Assembly: GCF_000968195.1 (NCBI RefSeq)
Contig: NZ_FO704550.1
Coordinates: 3,472,001-3,536,000 of the forward strand
Reading direction: 5' to 3'
Length of the DNA: 64,000 nt
Source of the DNA: Xenorhabdus doucetiae
GTDB taxonomy: Bacteria > Pseudomonadota > Gammaproteobacteria > Enterobacterales > Enterobacteriaceae
Made by a program: the position numbers and the translations under genes. Numbering within the stretch: the stretch's first letter is position 1; every line of letters begins with the position of its first letter. Positions 45,461-55,618 of this stretch are shown here, piece after piece. The notes beneath the pieces were generated by a model. The model saw nothing but the letters and a program-made list of their open reading frames with translations, did no database searches and had not been told where the DNA came from.

Positions 45461-46827
45461 GTGATTACACATGTCAATCCATTAGGATCAATGGATTTAC
45501 TCTCTCAGCTTGAAGTCGATATGCTTAAGCGTACCGCAAGCAGTGATTTATACCGCCTTTTCCGTAACTGTTCACTGGCGGTTCTCAATTCTGGTAGTCA
45601 AACAGATAACAGCAAAGAGTTACTGTCAAAACATCAAGATTTTGATATCAGCGTACTGCGTCGGGAGCGGGGCGTAAAACTGGAACTCGTCAATCCCCCG
45701 GAAGACGCTTTTGTTGACGGCAAAATCATTCGCTCCCTGCAGCCAATCTTTTCGCTGTCCTGCGCGATATTTTGTTTGTTCACGCACAAATTGCCAGCGC
45801 CCAGAAAGCACATAATTTGAATATGGAAAATGGTATGCACATTACCAATACCATTTTCTCCATCCTGCGCAACGCCAAAGCCCTGCATATCTCGGAAGAA
45901 CCCAATATGATTGTTTGTTGGGGCGGCCATTCCATCAATGAAAAAGAGTACTTATACGGGCGCAAGGTCGGCAATGAGCTTGGACTACGTGAACTCAATA
46001 TCTGTACGGGTTGCGGTCCCGGCGCAATGGAAGCGCCAATGAAAGGTGCCGCAGTCGGGCATGCCCAGCAGAATTACAGAAAAAGTCGTTTCATCGGCAT
46101 TACCGAACCGTCAATTATTGCGGCGGAGCCACCCAATCCGCTGGTCAATGAACTGGTCATCATGCCGGATATTGAAAAACGTCTGGAAGCCTTTGTCCGT
46201 ATTGCCCACGGCATTATTATCTTCCCCGGCGGCGTCGGAACGGCAGAAGAGTTGTTGTATTTGCTGTCTATCTTGATGAACCCTGAAAATAAAGATCAAG
46301 TTCTGCCGCTGGTTTTAACCGGCCCCAAAGAGAGCGCCAATTACTTTCAGGTGCTGGATGAATTTATCGTCAATACGCTGGGGAAACAGGCTCGCCGCCA
46401 CTATCGCATTATTGTGGATGCGCCGGCAGAAGTAGCCCGCATCATGAAAAAAGCCATGCCGGACGTTCAGGACAATCGCCGTGCAACCGGAGATGCCTAT
46501 AGCTTCAACTGGTCACTGAAAATCAGCCCTGATCTCCAGTCGCCGTTCATTCCGTCCCACGAAAATATGGCTAACCTGAATTTATACCCAAATCAGCCAC
46601 CGGAAAAACTGGCCTCAGCCCTACGACGTGCATTTTCTGGTATTGTGGCCGGCAATGTCAAAGAAGCGGGGATTCAGGCCATAGAAAAACAGGGCGCATT
46701 CAAAATCCACGGTGATGTAGACATGATGCATCGCATGGATCACCTGCTGAAAGATTTTGTCGAGCAGGATCGCATGAAACTGCCCGGAGGGACGGTTTAT
46801 CAACCCTGTTATGACATAATCAAATAA
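45461..46827 (+). pseudogene. ppnN: Nucleotide 5'-monophosphate nucleosidase PpnN, single-base frameshift
   Basis: PpnN (YgdH) hydrolyses purine nucleotides and is controlled by ppGpp in E. coli. The start GTG at 45461 has AAGGAG. Frame 1 matches the family for the first ~95 residues, then breaks at about 45742, where CTGCAGCCAAT needs one more G (CAGGCC) to continue as LQANLFAVLRDILFV. The rest, in the other frame, runs intact to 46827 with the LOG-domain motif PGGVGTAEE. Restoring one G gives a full-length ~455-residue protein. It may be a real mutation or a sequencing error. Confidence 0.9.
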
Positions 46828-46877
46828 ATTGCAGATACCTCATCAAAATTTAAATAGCGTTTCAAAATGACAGGCAT

Positions 46878-46912
46878 CAATCTTGTCCCGTGCGACGCGC
46901 GGGACAAGATTG
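46878..46912 (+). terminator. Hairpin after ppnN
   Basis: A perfect 13-bp stem (46878-46890 with 46900-46912; CAATCTTGTCCCG and its complement) lies between ppnN and xni. Only a short ACTTT follows, so efficiency is uncertain. Confidence 0.7.
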
Positions 46913-46992
46913 CAGACTTTCACTATGATGAAAATTTATTTAATCATGAGGCTGGTGCCAGGGAATGAACTCACGGAGGGAAGATAACGACC

Positions 46993-47748
46993 ATGATACA
47001 CCTTTTAATTGTAGACGCCTTAAATCTGATTCGACGCATTCATGCAGTACAGGGAAGCCCTTGCATCCCTGCCTGTGAACATGCGTTAAAGCAGTTAATC
47101 ACCCACGCTTCCCCCACCCATGCGGTGGCGGTATTTGACGAAGATGATCGCAGCCATAGCTGGCGCCATCAACTTTTCCCCGATTACAAAGCAGGGCGTG
47201 CGGCCATGCCGGATGACTTGCAGCAAGAGATGCCATTCATTAAGCAGGCATTCGATGCGCTGGGAGTCGCTTGCTGGCACATAGAAGGGCATGAAGCCGA
47301 TGATTTGGCCGCCACACTGGCAACCAAAGTCGCCAAGAGCGGGTATCATGTCACGATCGTTTCAACCGATAAAGGCTACTGCCAGCTTCTGTCTCCCCAT
47401 ATCCAAATTCGTGATTACTTCCAAAAACGCTGGCTGGATTTACCCTTCGTCCAGCAAGCATTTGGGGTTGCCCCTCACCAACTGCCTGATTATTGGGGGC
47501 TTGCGGGTATCAGCAGCAGTAAAATCCCCGGTGTTCAGGGTATTGGCCCCAAAACAGCCGCCACCCTGCTGCAACAAGCGGGTTCATTGGATAATCTGTT
47601 CCAGCATTTGGATACCCAACCGGATAAATGGCGCAAAAAATTAGCCGCTCACAAAGAAATGGCGTATATCAGCCGTGAAATAGCTTCGCTAAGAACCGAT
47701 TTGTTATTGCAGGGAAATTTGCAGCAATTACGGCTGATTAAGAGATAA
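46993..47748 (+). CDS. xni: Flap endonuclease Xni (exonuclease IX)
   Basis: The 251-residue member of the 5'-nuclease/FEN family matches E. coli Xni in length. It begins with the acidic LLIVDALNLIRRIHA motif and has the EGHEADDLAATLA acidic cluster near 100. The helix-hairpin-helix GVQGIGPKTAATLLQ is near 180. A GGAGGG ribosome binding site is upstream. The sdaCB genes that lie between ppnN and xni in E. coli are absent. Confidence 0.95.
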   Translation: MIHLLIVDALNLIRRIHAVQGSPCIPACEHALKQLITHASPTHAVAVFDEDDRSHSWRHQLFPDYKAGRAAMPDDLQQEMPFIKQAFDALGVACWHIEGHEADDLAATLATKVAKSGYHVTIVSTDKGYCQLLSPHIQIRDYFQKRWLDLPFVQQAFGVAPHQLPDYWGLAGISSSKIPGVQGIGPKTAATLLQQAGSLDNLFQHLDTQPDKWRKKLAAHKEMAYISREIASLRTDLLLQGNLQQLRLIKR

Positions 47749-47757
47749 GGGATCACC

Positions 47758-49131
47758 TCAGCCAAAATAATCCGCAATTAACTTAATATGTTCACCGTTT
47801 AATTGGCCGGATTCATTTAATAACCCAATCCACGCTTTCATATAGTCATATTTGGCCTGAGACAGTTCACGACGGGCAGTGTAGAGTTGTTGTTCGGCAT
47901 TCAAGATATCGACATTTACCCGCTGCCCCAGTGCCACACTTTTTTGTGTCGCTTTTACCTGTAATGCCGCCGCTTCCACCGCCATTTCATAAGCGCGTAT
48001 CCGCTTTTCGCCATTCACGCAAGCGTTATAATGGCGTCTCAGGGCATTGAGGATCTCCCCCGTCTGGGCATCCATTTCAAATTTCGTCTTGCCATAGTTG
48101 GCGGCGGATTGACGCACGGACGCCGCCGTCCCGCCGCCATTATAGAGATTCATGGAGACGCGCAATCCAAGGGAATCTGTGCGGTATTTTTGATCGATGC
48201 TGTTATCGCTGCTGGATTTATTTTCGCTGTGGGACGCATACAGCTCCAGTTTTGGCAGATACCCCGCCCGGCTGCGTGCAATATCATGATGCGCCACCTC
48301 CACTTTCTGGCGGGCAACCGCCAGTTGCGGATTCTGGCGTAATGCCCGTTGTTCCCAATCGGTGTAATGTGCCAGTTCCAGTTTGAGGGGGTTGAACCGC
48401 GGGGCGTCGGATAAACGATTAACCGGCAAATCCACCGGCAACGGGATGCCAACCAGTAACTGCAAATCACGCATGGCGGCATCCAGTTCATCTTGCACCG
48501 CTAACTCATCCGCCAATACCTGACTGTAACGCGCTTGGGTTTCCGCGATATCGGTGCGGGTACCTTCACCGGAAGAGAATAACTTTTGGTTACGTTCCAG
48601 TTGCGCCTCATAAGCTGCCCGTTGCTGGACAACCTGCGCCAGCCTATCCTGCGCATACGCGACAGCCATATAATGGTTCACTACCCTGACCGCCAGTTGC
48701 TGGCTGTCCGCCCGAAAACGGCTGTCACTCATCAGGGCGTAAGCCTGACGGGTGCGATAACGCGCCCACGCTTCGAAATCAATCAACGGCTGGGTCAAGA
48801 TAACCGCCCCGCTATAACTGTGATACTGTCGGTCACGGCTCTCCCTGACAATCCGGTTCCGCGGATCGAAAGATTGCGACTCCATCTGCTGCCAGTTTTT
48901 GGGCGCATTCTGGTAACTCAGGGATAACTTGGGCAACAGTTCCGCCAACCCAAGGTTTTTTTCTTCCTGACCCGCTTCCTGCTCTTTAATCGCTGCCTGA
49001 AAGGTCGGATCGTGCTGCAAGGCCAGCGCATAGGCTTCCGTTAAGGAAAGGGCACTGGCAGAGCGGGGAGATAACGCCAGCAGCAGTATCGATAAAAACC
49101 AGACAACGCGGTGAACCATCAACATTCCCAT
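47758..49131 (-). CDS. prtD: Type I secretion outer-membrane protein (TolC family), PrtD
   Basis: The 457-residue TolC-like channel has a Sec signal peptide (cleavage expected after SASA, near 28) and two outer-membrane-factor repeats with long helical heptads. It forms the outer-membrane exit of the PrtA protease exporter. The start overlaps the stop of the membrane-fusion gene (TAATG), showing coupling. It is the last gene of the prtA-inh-prtBCD operon. The symbol follows Photorhabdus usage; the Dickeya equivalent is PrtF. Confidence 0.9.
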   Translation of the reverse strand: MGMLMVHRVVWFLSILLLALSPRSASALSLTEAYALALQHDPTFQAAIKEQEAGQEEKNLGLAELLPKLSLSYQNAPKNWQQMESQSFDPRNRIVRESRDRQYHSYSGAVILTQPLIDFEAWARYRTRQAYALMSDSRFRADSQQLAVRVVNHYMAVAYAQDRLAQVVQQRAAYEAQLERNQKLFSSGEGTRTDIAETQARYSQVLADELAVQDELDAAMRDLQLLVGIPLPVDLPVNRLSDAPRFNPLKLELAHYTDWEQRALRQNPQLAVARQKVEVAHHDIARSRAGYLPKLELYASHSENKSSSDNSIDQKYRTDSLGLRVSMNLYNGGGTAASVRQSAANYGKTKFEMDAQTGEILNALRRHYNACVNGEKRIRAYEMAVEAAALQVKATQKSVALGQRVNVDILNAEQQLYTARRELSQAKYDYMKAWIGLLNESGQLNGEHIKLIADYFG

Positions 49132-50465
49132 TACTCCTCAATCAGCGAGGTCGATGCCCTGTCCACTAATGGCTTGAACAGATAACTCAACAATGAACGC
49201 GAACCGGTTTTGACGAACACTTCAACCGGCATCCCCGGTTTGATATTCAGGCCGGCCAGTTTCTCCATGCCTGCCGGCGTGACTCTCAAGCGCATCTGGT
49301 AATAAGGTTCCCTGGTCCGTTCATCGACCAAACGGTCGGCAGAAATTACCATCACCTTGCCCGCCACTTTCGGCGTCCGGTTCTGATTGAATGCGGTAAA
49401 CATCAAATCAACCTCTTGCCCCACGGCAACTTTATCAATCAGGTGCACCATCAAACGCGCCTCGACTTCCAGTGCACTCTGGGTCGGCAGGATCTCCATT
49501 AATTTCTCGCCGGCAGCCACCACGCCGCCCTGCGTAAATACGGTTAACCCCACCACCGAGCCGTCTGCCGGCGCAATAATGGCCGTCTGTGACCGATCAA
49601 ATTGCGCCGTTTCCAGCTTGTTTTTCAACTCATTTGCCAATACCTGCACATCAGCCAACTGGCTGCGCACTTCCCGTTGGTAATCGGCCTGACGCTGGAT
49701 AATCCGCTGCTGCGTTTCCTGCCGCTGCTTTTCAAGCTGCCCCATTTTGCCGCTCATTTCCGCGATATTGCCGCTTAATTCACTTTGACTGCGCAGTAAT
49801 TCCAGATAGCGGTTACGGGGGAAATAGCCCTCTTCCGTCAGCGGTTGCAAATTCGTCACCTGCTCCTTAAGCGAAATTTGCTGCTGCTGTTTACTTACCA
49901 AGGCTGCCCGCAACCCCTTGATTTGAAAATTCAGCCCTTCTTCGGCCTGCCGCATGCCCGCCAAATCACTGCGCAACATTTCACGACGGGATAAAAAGAG
50001 CTGTTTTTGTAAGGCCAGAATTTCATGAACCCGTGGCTCTGATGACGGGTTCAGAAACTCAGGAAAAACAACGTCCTCCTGCCCTTGCTGCTCGGCCAAC
50101 AGCCGGGCTTCGGTGGCTAAGGTGGTATAAAGCTGCTGTTTCAGGGAATCAATTTGGGCATTCACCTGCACCTGACTGAGCTGAACCAATACCTGCCCGG
50201 CCTTCACTTGTTCGCCCTCTTTCACCTGAATGTGATTGATAATGCCATTTACCGGGGATTGTACGGTTTTGCGATTGCCATCCACCACGACTGTACCCGA
50301 TGACGCCACGCCTTTATCGAGTGGCGCAAATGCCGCCCAGATGAAAAAACCCAGAATGCCAACCCCAATCACCAGCCAACCGATCCGCAGGTAACGATTG
50401 GCATCCAGCGGCAATAATTCCGACGCCTCGTGTTGGGCATCCTTTGCATTCGTCTGATAGGACAT
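49131..50465 (-). CDS. prtC: Type I secretion membrane-fusion protein (HlyD family), PrtC
   Basis: The 444-residue adaptor links the ABC transporter to the TolC-like channel. It has one N-terminal transmembrane segment (IGWLVIGVGILGFFIWAAF, about 28-46), a lipoyl half-motif (QSPVNGIINHIQVKEGEQVKAG), a long coiled coil (about 130-290) and a C-terminal beta-barrel. ATG 50465 with GGGAG six bases upstream is preferred over ATG 50501. Equivalent to Dickeya PrtE. Confidence 0.92.
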   Translation of the reverse strand: MSYQTNAKDAQHEASELLPLDANRYLRIGWLVIGVGILGFFIWAAFAPLDKGVASSGTVVVDGNRKTVQSPVNGIINHIQVKEGEQVKAGQVLVQLSQVQVNAQIDSLKQQLYTTLATEARLLAEQQGQEDVVFPEFLNPSSEPRVHEILALQKQLFLSRREMLRSDLAGMRQAEEGLNFQIKGLRAALVSKQQQQISLKEQVTNLQPLTEEGYFPRNRYLELLRSQSELSGNIAEMSGKMGQLEKQRQETQQRIIQRQADYQREVRSQLADVQVLANELKNKLETAQFDRSQTAIIAPADGSVVGLTVFTQGGVVAAGEKLMEILPTQSALEVEARLMVHLIDKVAVGQEVDLMFTAFNQNRTPKVAGKVMVISADRLVDERTREPYYQMRLRVTPAGMEKLAGLNIKPGMPVEVFVKTGSRSLLSYLFKPLVDRASTSLIEE

Positions 50466-50502
50466 TTTTACTCCCAGATAAAAATCATGGATAGAAATCA
50501 TG

Positions 50503-52278
50503 TTACGAGGCTCGTTCGGCCGTTTTTAGCGGTGACTGTGGTTGTGAAGGCGATGGTGAAGGCGATTGAGACTGAGACAGCGCCGCCATTACCTGTTGGG
50601 AAGGACCAAACATTTTCATTTTCCCCTGTACCAACAGCAAAATCTTGCTGGTTTGCGAGAGCAATGACGGCCTGTGGGTGATAACCACCACGGTTTTCCC
50701 CTGTTCCCGCAATTGGGCGATCGCACGGCTCAAGGCTTTTTCACCGATATCATCCAGATTCGAATTCGGTTCATCCAACACCACCAGCGATGGATTGCCA
50801 TACAGCGCACGCGCCAAACCGATCCGCTGTTTCTGCCCGCCGGACAACCCCATGCCGCCTGCGCCGATAACCGTGTCATATCCCCGCTCAAGATTGAGTA
50901 CCAATTCATGAACACCGGCTTTTTTCGCCGCCTCAATGACTTTTTCCGCTTCAATCTCATTAAAACGGGCAATATTCTCCGCGATCGTGCCGCCAAACAG
51001 TTCAATCTCCTGCGGCAGATAACCAATGGAAACGCCTAACTCATCTTTGTTCCACTGGTAGATATCCGCATTATCAAGCCGTACAACCCCTTCCTGTGCC
51101 GGCCATATCCCGACCAACAGGCGAGCCAGCGTCGATTTCCCTGACGCACTGGGGCCAATCACGCCCAGAACATCCCCCGCCTCCAGCGCGAAATTGATAT
51201 CCTGCAATACATAGGGGCTATTTCCGTTTTGCGCGACCTGACGTGCCCGTGTTTTACTCGGCGGCATGGCGGAAACGTTTTCCATCAGCAACACGCCCTT
51301 CGGCGGCGGCAATGACATGCCACTTTTACGTTCCGGCTGGGCTTGCAGCAGCTTATTCAGCCGTTGCCACGACAGCCGCGCCGCGCTCCAACTCTTCCAT
51401 GCCTGTATCAACTGTTCAATGGGCGACAACGCCCTGCCCATCAGAATAGAACCCGCAATCATCATGCCGGGGGTGATATGGCCTTCAATCGCCAACCAGC
51501 CGCCCAAGCCAAGGATCAGCGATTGCAACGCCATGCGTACCGTTTTGGTCAACGCCGTAATCGCGGCCGCACGTTCACTGGCAATACGCTGAAAATTGAG
51601 AAAACGCTGATGCAGGCCAAACCAGCGCTGGCGCAATGCCGGCAACATGCCGAGCGCCTCAATCACTTCGGCATTACGCAAATTGGTACTGGCTAAGTTA
51701 GCGGAACGTAAAGAAAGATGGCTGGCTTCCGCTAAAGGCGCTTGAGACAGCCATTGGTTCAGCACGGCCAGCGCAATCAACATGATCGCCCCCACCAGCG
51801 CCAATAATCCCAAATACGGGCTGAACAGGAAAATAACGCCAAGATAGACCGGGAACCAAGGCGCATCAAAAAAGGCAAACAGGGCATTGCCCGTCAGGAA
51901 CTGGCGAATGGTCGCCAGGTCATTAAGCATCTGCCCGGCATCGGTGGAACCGTTTTTCAGGTTAGATTCATAGGAAGCGGTATAAACCCGCTGGTTCAGG
52001 CACATATCAAACTGATTGCCGATACGGATCACCACCTGACTGCGGATATATTCCAGCCCGCCCATCATGGCGAACATCCCCAGTGTGATTAATGTCAGCA
52101 TCAGCAAGGTCATTTCATTACTGGATGGCAGCACCCGGTCATAGACTTGCAGCATATAAATGGAGGGAACCAGCATCAGCAAGTTGATAAATGCCGTAAA
52201 TAATCCAATAGTCCAGAAGACCTTGCTGCGGGCACGGAGAACCTCCGTGATTTCATCCTTCGGAAAGCGTAATTTCAC
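50503..52278 (-). CDS. prtB: Type I secretion ABC transporter (PrtD/AprD class), PrtB
   Basis: The 591-residue fused permease-ATPase drives export of PrtA. Six membrane segments (about 20-300) precede an ATPase with Walker A GPSASGKST, signature LSGGQKQR and Walker B LVVLDEPNSNLD. It lacks the N-terminal C39-like domain of hemolysin-type exporters, as expected for RTX-protease transporters. The C-terminal ~25 residues form an unusual Ser/Gln/Pro repeat encoded by a short reiterated DNA unit. It recognises the extreme C terminus of the protease. Confidence 0.94.
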   Translation of the reverse strand: MKLRFPKDEITEVLRARSKVFWTIGLFTAFINLLMLVPSIYMLQVYDRVLPSSNEMTLLMLTLITLGMFAMMGGLEYIRSQVVIRIGNQFDMCLNQRVYTASYESNLKNGSTDAGQMLNDLATIRQFLTGNALFAFFDAPWFPVYLGVIFLFSPYLGLLALVGAIMLIALAVLNQWLSQAPLAEASHLSLRSANLASTNLRNAEVIEALGMLPALRQRWFGLHQRFLNFQRIASERAAAITALTKTVRMALQSLILGLGGWLAIEGHITPGMMIAGSILMGRALSPIEQLIQAWKSWSAARLSWQRLNKLLQAQPERKSGMSLPPPKGVLLMENVSAMPPSKTRARQVAQNGNSPYVLQDINFALEAGDVLGVIGPSASGKSTLARLLVGIWPAQEGVVRLDNADIYQWNKDELGVSIGYLPQEIELFGGTIAENIARFNEIEAEKVIEAAKKAGVHELVLNLERGYDTVIGAGGMGLSGGQKQRIGLARALYGNPSLVVLDEPNSNLDDIGEKALSRAIAQLREQGKTVVVITHRPSLLSQTSKILLLVQGKMKMFGPSQQVMAALSQSQSPSPSPSQPQSPLKTAERAS

Positions 52279-52337
52279 TGCAATCCCTTCATATTAACGG
52301 AAGCAAAATAAATGCGTTATCGGCATGAACGACTGAA

Positions 52338-52754
52338 TTAGCCATTGAGTGTCAGGGTCAGTTCCCGGCCATCAACAAAATAAGCGATCCACTGTTCTGA
52401 CCCATGACTGAAAAAGGCCACGCTGTTGCCATCACTATCGGTCAACGTGATGCCATCAGGCGACGGATACCATCCTGCAACCGACTGCCCAATTAACTCA
52501 GTGACACAAGCATCGCCTTTCGCCGCCCAAACTGTTCCCTCGGCTAAACGCGTATCCGTCAATTCAATACGGCACTGCTTATTCCCATCGGAGAGTTGCC
52601 ATAACCCTTTCAACTCGCCAGCGGGTGGAAGTCTCAAACTACTTGCCATACATCCTCCTGTAACAAAGAGAGAGAAAATTATCGATAAGATCAAGGTTGA
52701 TAAAAACGGTTTCGATCGATAAAACCGATAACCGCAAAGCAAGGGTTCCATCAT
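52338..52754 (-). CDS. inh: Serralysin inhibitor Inh (I38 family)
   Basis: The 138-residue precursor of the small periplasmic inhibitor protects the producer against prematurely active protease. Mature-like SSLRLPPAGELKGLWQLS matches the N terminus of known Inh proteins, with two cysteines for the family disulfide and AGWYPSPDGITLTDSDG near the end. The leader ends VTGGC, which could act as a lipobox. A perfect AGGAGG lies four bases before an internal ATG (52649), which would give a leaderless form. It lies between prtA and prtB. Confidence 0.85.
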   Translation of the reverse strand: MMEPLLCGYRFYRSKPFLSTLILSIIFSLFVTGGCMASSLRLPPAGELKGLWQLSDGNKQCRIELTDTRLAEGTVWAAKGDACVTELIGQSVAGWYPSPDGITLTDSDGNSVAFFSHGSEQWIAYFVDGRELTLTLNG

Positions 52755-52827
52755 CTTTCATTTCCACAATAATACTGCCGTCGCCTGAGGGGCATACGGC
52801 AATATTTTATTAAGGTGATAACAGCAA

Positions 52828-54288
52828 TTAGACGATGAAATCGGCTTCCGTCAACGGCTGACCGACAACTTTCACCAGAAAATCATTGCCCGCCAGATCA
52901 CCGCCAAGGCTAATTTCCAGATCAGTCACATCATTCGCTTCATCATAAGTGAACAGCACTTCGCCCGCCTTACCTGAGAACGCATCGACAAATTTGATAT
53001 CGCCGGTAGCGCCGAAATTGAAATCAGACAGGTCAATCTTGTCTTCACCAGAGACGAAATCGTGGATCCAGTCTGGATTGTCTTTCAGTGATTCTTTGCC
53101 GTCTAAGTACACAAACGTGTCGTTGCCTTCACCACCCCACAGATGATCACCGCCCAGACCGCCATAAATGACGTCATCGCCTGCGCCGCCTTTCAGGATA
53201 TTATCTGCGCTGTTACCGACCAGAATATCGTCACCGCTGCCGCCGATGGCGTTTTCAATCACGACACCACGGGCAATCGAAACGTTGCCTTTCAAGCCAC
53301 CAACATCGGAGAAAGCACCTTCATTCAGGTTGATACGCTGATTTTGGCTAAAACCAGAGAAATCAAAGGTATCTTCACCGCCGGCATCCCAGACACTGAA
53401 GACGAGTTTGCTGTTCGCATCAGTAGCGGTCATAAAATCGCGATCGGTATTGGAATTAAAACCATATACGGTATCCCCTGTGCGGGTTTCCATATTCGCG
53501 CCATACAGATCCTGAATGGCGGAAATATCATTCAGCAACGGTGCCGATGAATAATTTCCTTTGAAATCTTGACCTGTATATTTTTCACTGAAATAACTCA
53601 TAACAGTATGAGCACGGGTATCTTCGAAATATTCCGCTGAATTGATATAGCCTGGGCGTATTTTATCAGAAGCGTCATAATCGGCAGGATGTTCCAACCC
53701 TAATGCATGACCAATTTCATGCGTGAACGTCTGGCGGGCATAACCATTCACACCAATATCATTATCAGCAAAAGTCTGGTCTTTAACATGATACCAAGAA
53801 TAAGCCGTTTTCTGCCCATTTGGCAAAGTGGCGAATGCGTAATCGTCACTGCTGCTGTAATCAAAAAAACCAAAAGTGATATTGGCTTTTTTCATACTAT
53901 CTACTTCGGTAAATTTAATATTGGCAACATCAGACCAAGATTGTAAAGAGAGTCTTGCCGCATCTTTCTGTTCTTCATTAAAGGCACTGAAATCAGAAAT
54001 ATCAAACAACGGCATTATCGAAAATTTCGCACCCTGAATACGGACAGAAGGCTCAGTTTCCAGAAAATGGTACGATAATTCCAATGTACCGGAAGAATTA
54101 ACGTATTTATTGGTCCAGTGATAATTTCCACGCAAAAGCTCATTAGGCGCTTCATCGGCTAATACCTTATGTGCCACACGGACACCCGGATCAGAATTTG
54201 GCACGTAGGCATTGAGCAGTGAATTAACATCCTGAACAGAATGGGAATCAGATAACCCCGAATAGGTATATTTTTTCTTTGAGGCCAT
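52828..54288 (-). CDS. prtA: Serralysin-type zinc metalloprotease PrtA
   Basis: The 486-residue secreted alkaline protease (M10B) has the zinc motif HEIGHALGLEH at residues 190-200 and a Met-turn with zinc-ligand tyrosine at VMSYF (Met230, Tyr232). Calcium-binding RTX nonapeptides (GGSGDD, GGAGDD, GGEGND) lie at about 350-385. The C-terminal end reads DFIV, the hydrophobic tail used as uncleaved type I secretion signal. ATG 54288 with AGGAG is chosen over TTG 54309. In Photorhabdus PrtA is secreted during insect infection. First gene of the operon, 74 bp before inh. Confidence 0.97.
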   Translation of the reverse strand: MASKKKYTYSGLSDSHSVQDVNSLLNAYVPNSDPGVRVAHKVLADEAPNELLRGNYHWTNKYVNSSGTLELSYHFLETEPSVRIQGAKFSIMPLFDISDFSAFNEEQKDAARLSLQSWSDVANIKFTEVDSMKKANITFGFFDYSSSDDYAFATLPNGQKTAYSWYHVKDQTFADNDIGVNGYARQTFTHEIGHALGLEHPADYDASDKIRPGYINSAEYFEDTRAHTVMSYFSEKYTGQDFKGNYSSAPLLNDISAIQDLYGANMETRTGDTVYGFNSNTDRDFMTATDANSKLVFSVWDAGGEDTFDFSGFSQNQRINLNEGAFSDVGGLKGNVSIARGVVIENAIGGSGDDILVGNSADNILKGGAGDDVIYGGLGGDHLWGGEGNDTFVYLDGKESLKDNPDWIHDFVSGEDKIDLSDFNFGATGDIKFVDAFSGKAGEVLFTYDEANDVTDLEISLGGDLAGNDFLVKVVGQPLTEADFIV

Positions 54289-55175
54289 GTAAATCTCCTG
54301 TAACAACAAGATAACTATTCTAAAACCCGAAATTTTTATAATAACGGGAGTAAGAGTTTTAAATTCTTTCCAAGGTGCCCTTAGAAGAAAAACTCCAGAA
54401 TAAAATAGCGTTAGTTAGGGCCTGTGTAAAAATAATTCATATATCTTTTTAGAATACATATTGAGCAAATTTAATTTATGTAATTAATTATTTATTTCTC
54501 AATGAAATTTTTTTGATACTAAAAAACAACATTATTTACTACCGGGAAATGTTGTTTTTATCTGCTGGGAATTGATCTTAAGGAAGGATTATGTTTTTAT
54601 TTTTTATTCAGAGAATAACTCAGTCAGATGAGTGATTTTTGGTTTAGCTATTAATCAGATCGCTCAATTTTGATTGAATTTCCTACTCGCAATCTATTAT
54701 TTAGAACAAGTAACTAATAATTTACTCCTTGTTATTGTCATGAGTATCACTATAACGCAATAGGCATTGTTTAATTTTAATTAAAAATAATCACACACCC
54801 AGCTAATATAGGTATGAAATCATTATTTATAAAAACAGACAAAATTAATAACATTATAAGAAAATAAATTAAACGACAAATAAAAAACATAACAATCCGT
54901 TTTAAACAAAACACTAAATTTTTTAAGTAAAAGACCGGAATTACAACAAAAAAAACACTATTAACACTACGTTTTAATTTCAATATAAATAATAACAAAA
55001 ATAACCCCGAATATATAGGGCCTATTTTTTAACAAAAAGGATTGACATCAATGTAATTTGTCGTTAACTTTCATTTCCAATCGGTTTTACAAAAAAATAG
55101 CAAATAAAATTAATAACTATATTTTTTACTTACTCATTTAATTTAAATCATTATTGAATAAATAGGAAATAAACG
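54289..55175. other. Long AT-rich intergenic region prtA / biosynthetic cluster
   Basis: About 890 bp without a credible gene. It separates the protease operon (minus) from the cluster (plus) and should contain both promoters. A 12-bp terminator-like stem is at 54522-54533/54548-54559 (AAAAACAACATT and complement, then T-run) although no gene precedes it. A hydrophobic 73-codon frame at 54777-54998 is considered spurious. Confidence 0.5.
55042..55070 (+). promoter_or_regulatory. Putative promoter of the biosynthetic cluster
   Basis: TTGACA (55042-55047), a 17-bp spacer and TAACTT (55065-55070) lie about 105 bp before the first ATG at 55176. The -35 is perfect; the -10 is moderate. Confidence 0.5.
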
Positions 55176-55618
55176 ATGAAATATGATTTTATTGTTATTG
55201 GTTCAGGAGCAATAGGTAGTTCCATATCCTATGAATTAGCAAATAGAGAGTTTCTGTTTGTAGAGTCGGCAATACAGATAGAAGTAATTCTGCCTCTAAA
55301 GCAGCAGGAGCTATGAATGGTTGCTTTGGTGAGATCACACAAGGTTTATTGGCCAGTCAACACGGAAAATTGAAGTTAGATATGGACTGTATTGCTAAAA
55401 AGCTTTGGCCTACATGGGAAAAAAGGCTATCTGATTCCTCCGGTAATGACAAACCATTATTCACAGCGGAAGGAACTCATATAATTCTTAATACTGCTGG
55501 AATGAAAGAAGTTGATAGCCTCAATTATGATACTATTGAGCAATCGCTTATTCACTATTCAGTTCCTTATTCAACAATTGATCCACGAGAAATACAATGG
55601 CTTAATCCTAATGATCTA

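Noticed and set aside
45735..45750. Programmed frameshift in ppnN
   Set aside because: No slippery heptamer or stimulatory structure at the site, and the family is read in one frame.
54777..54998. 73-codon hydrophobic minus-strand frame
   Set aside because: Arises in very AT-rich DNA, no ribosome binding site, composition dominated by Phe/Leu/Ile from A+T-rich codons.
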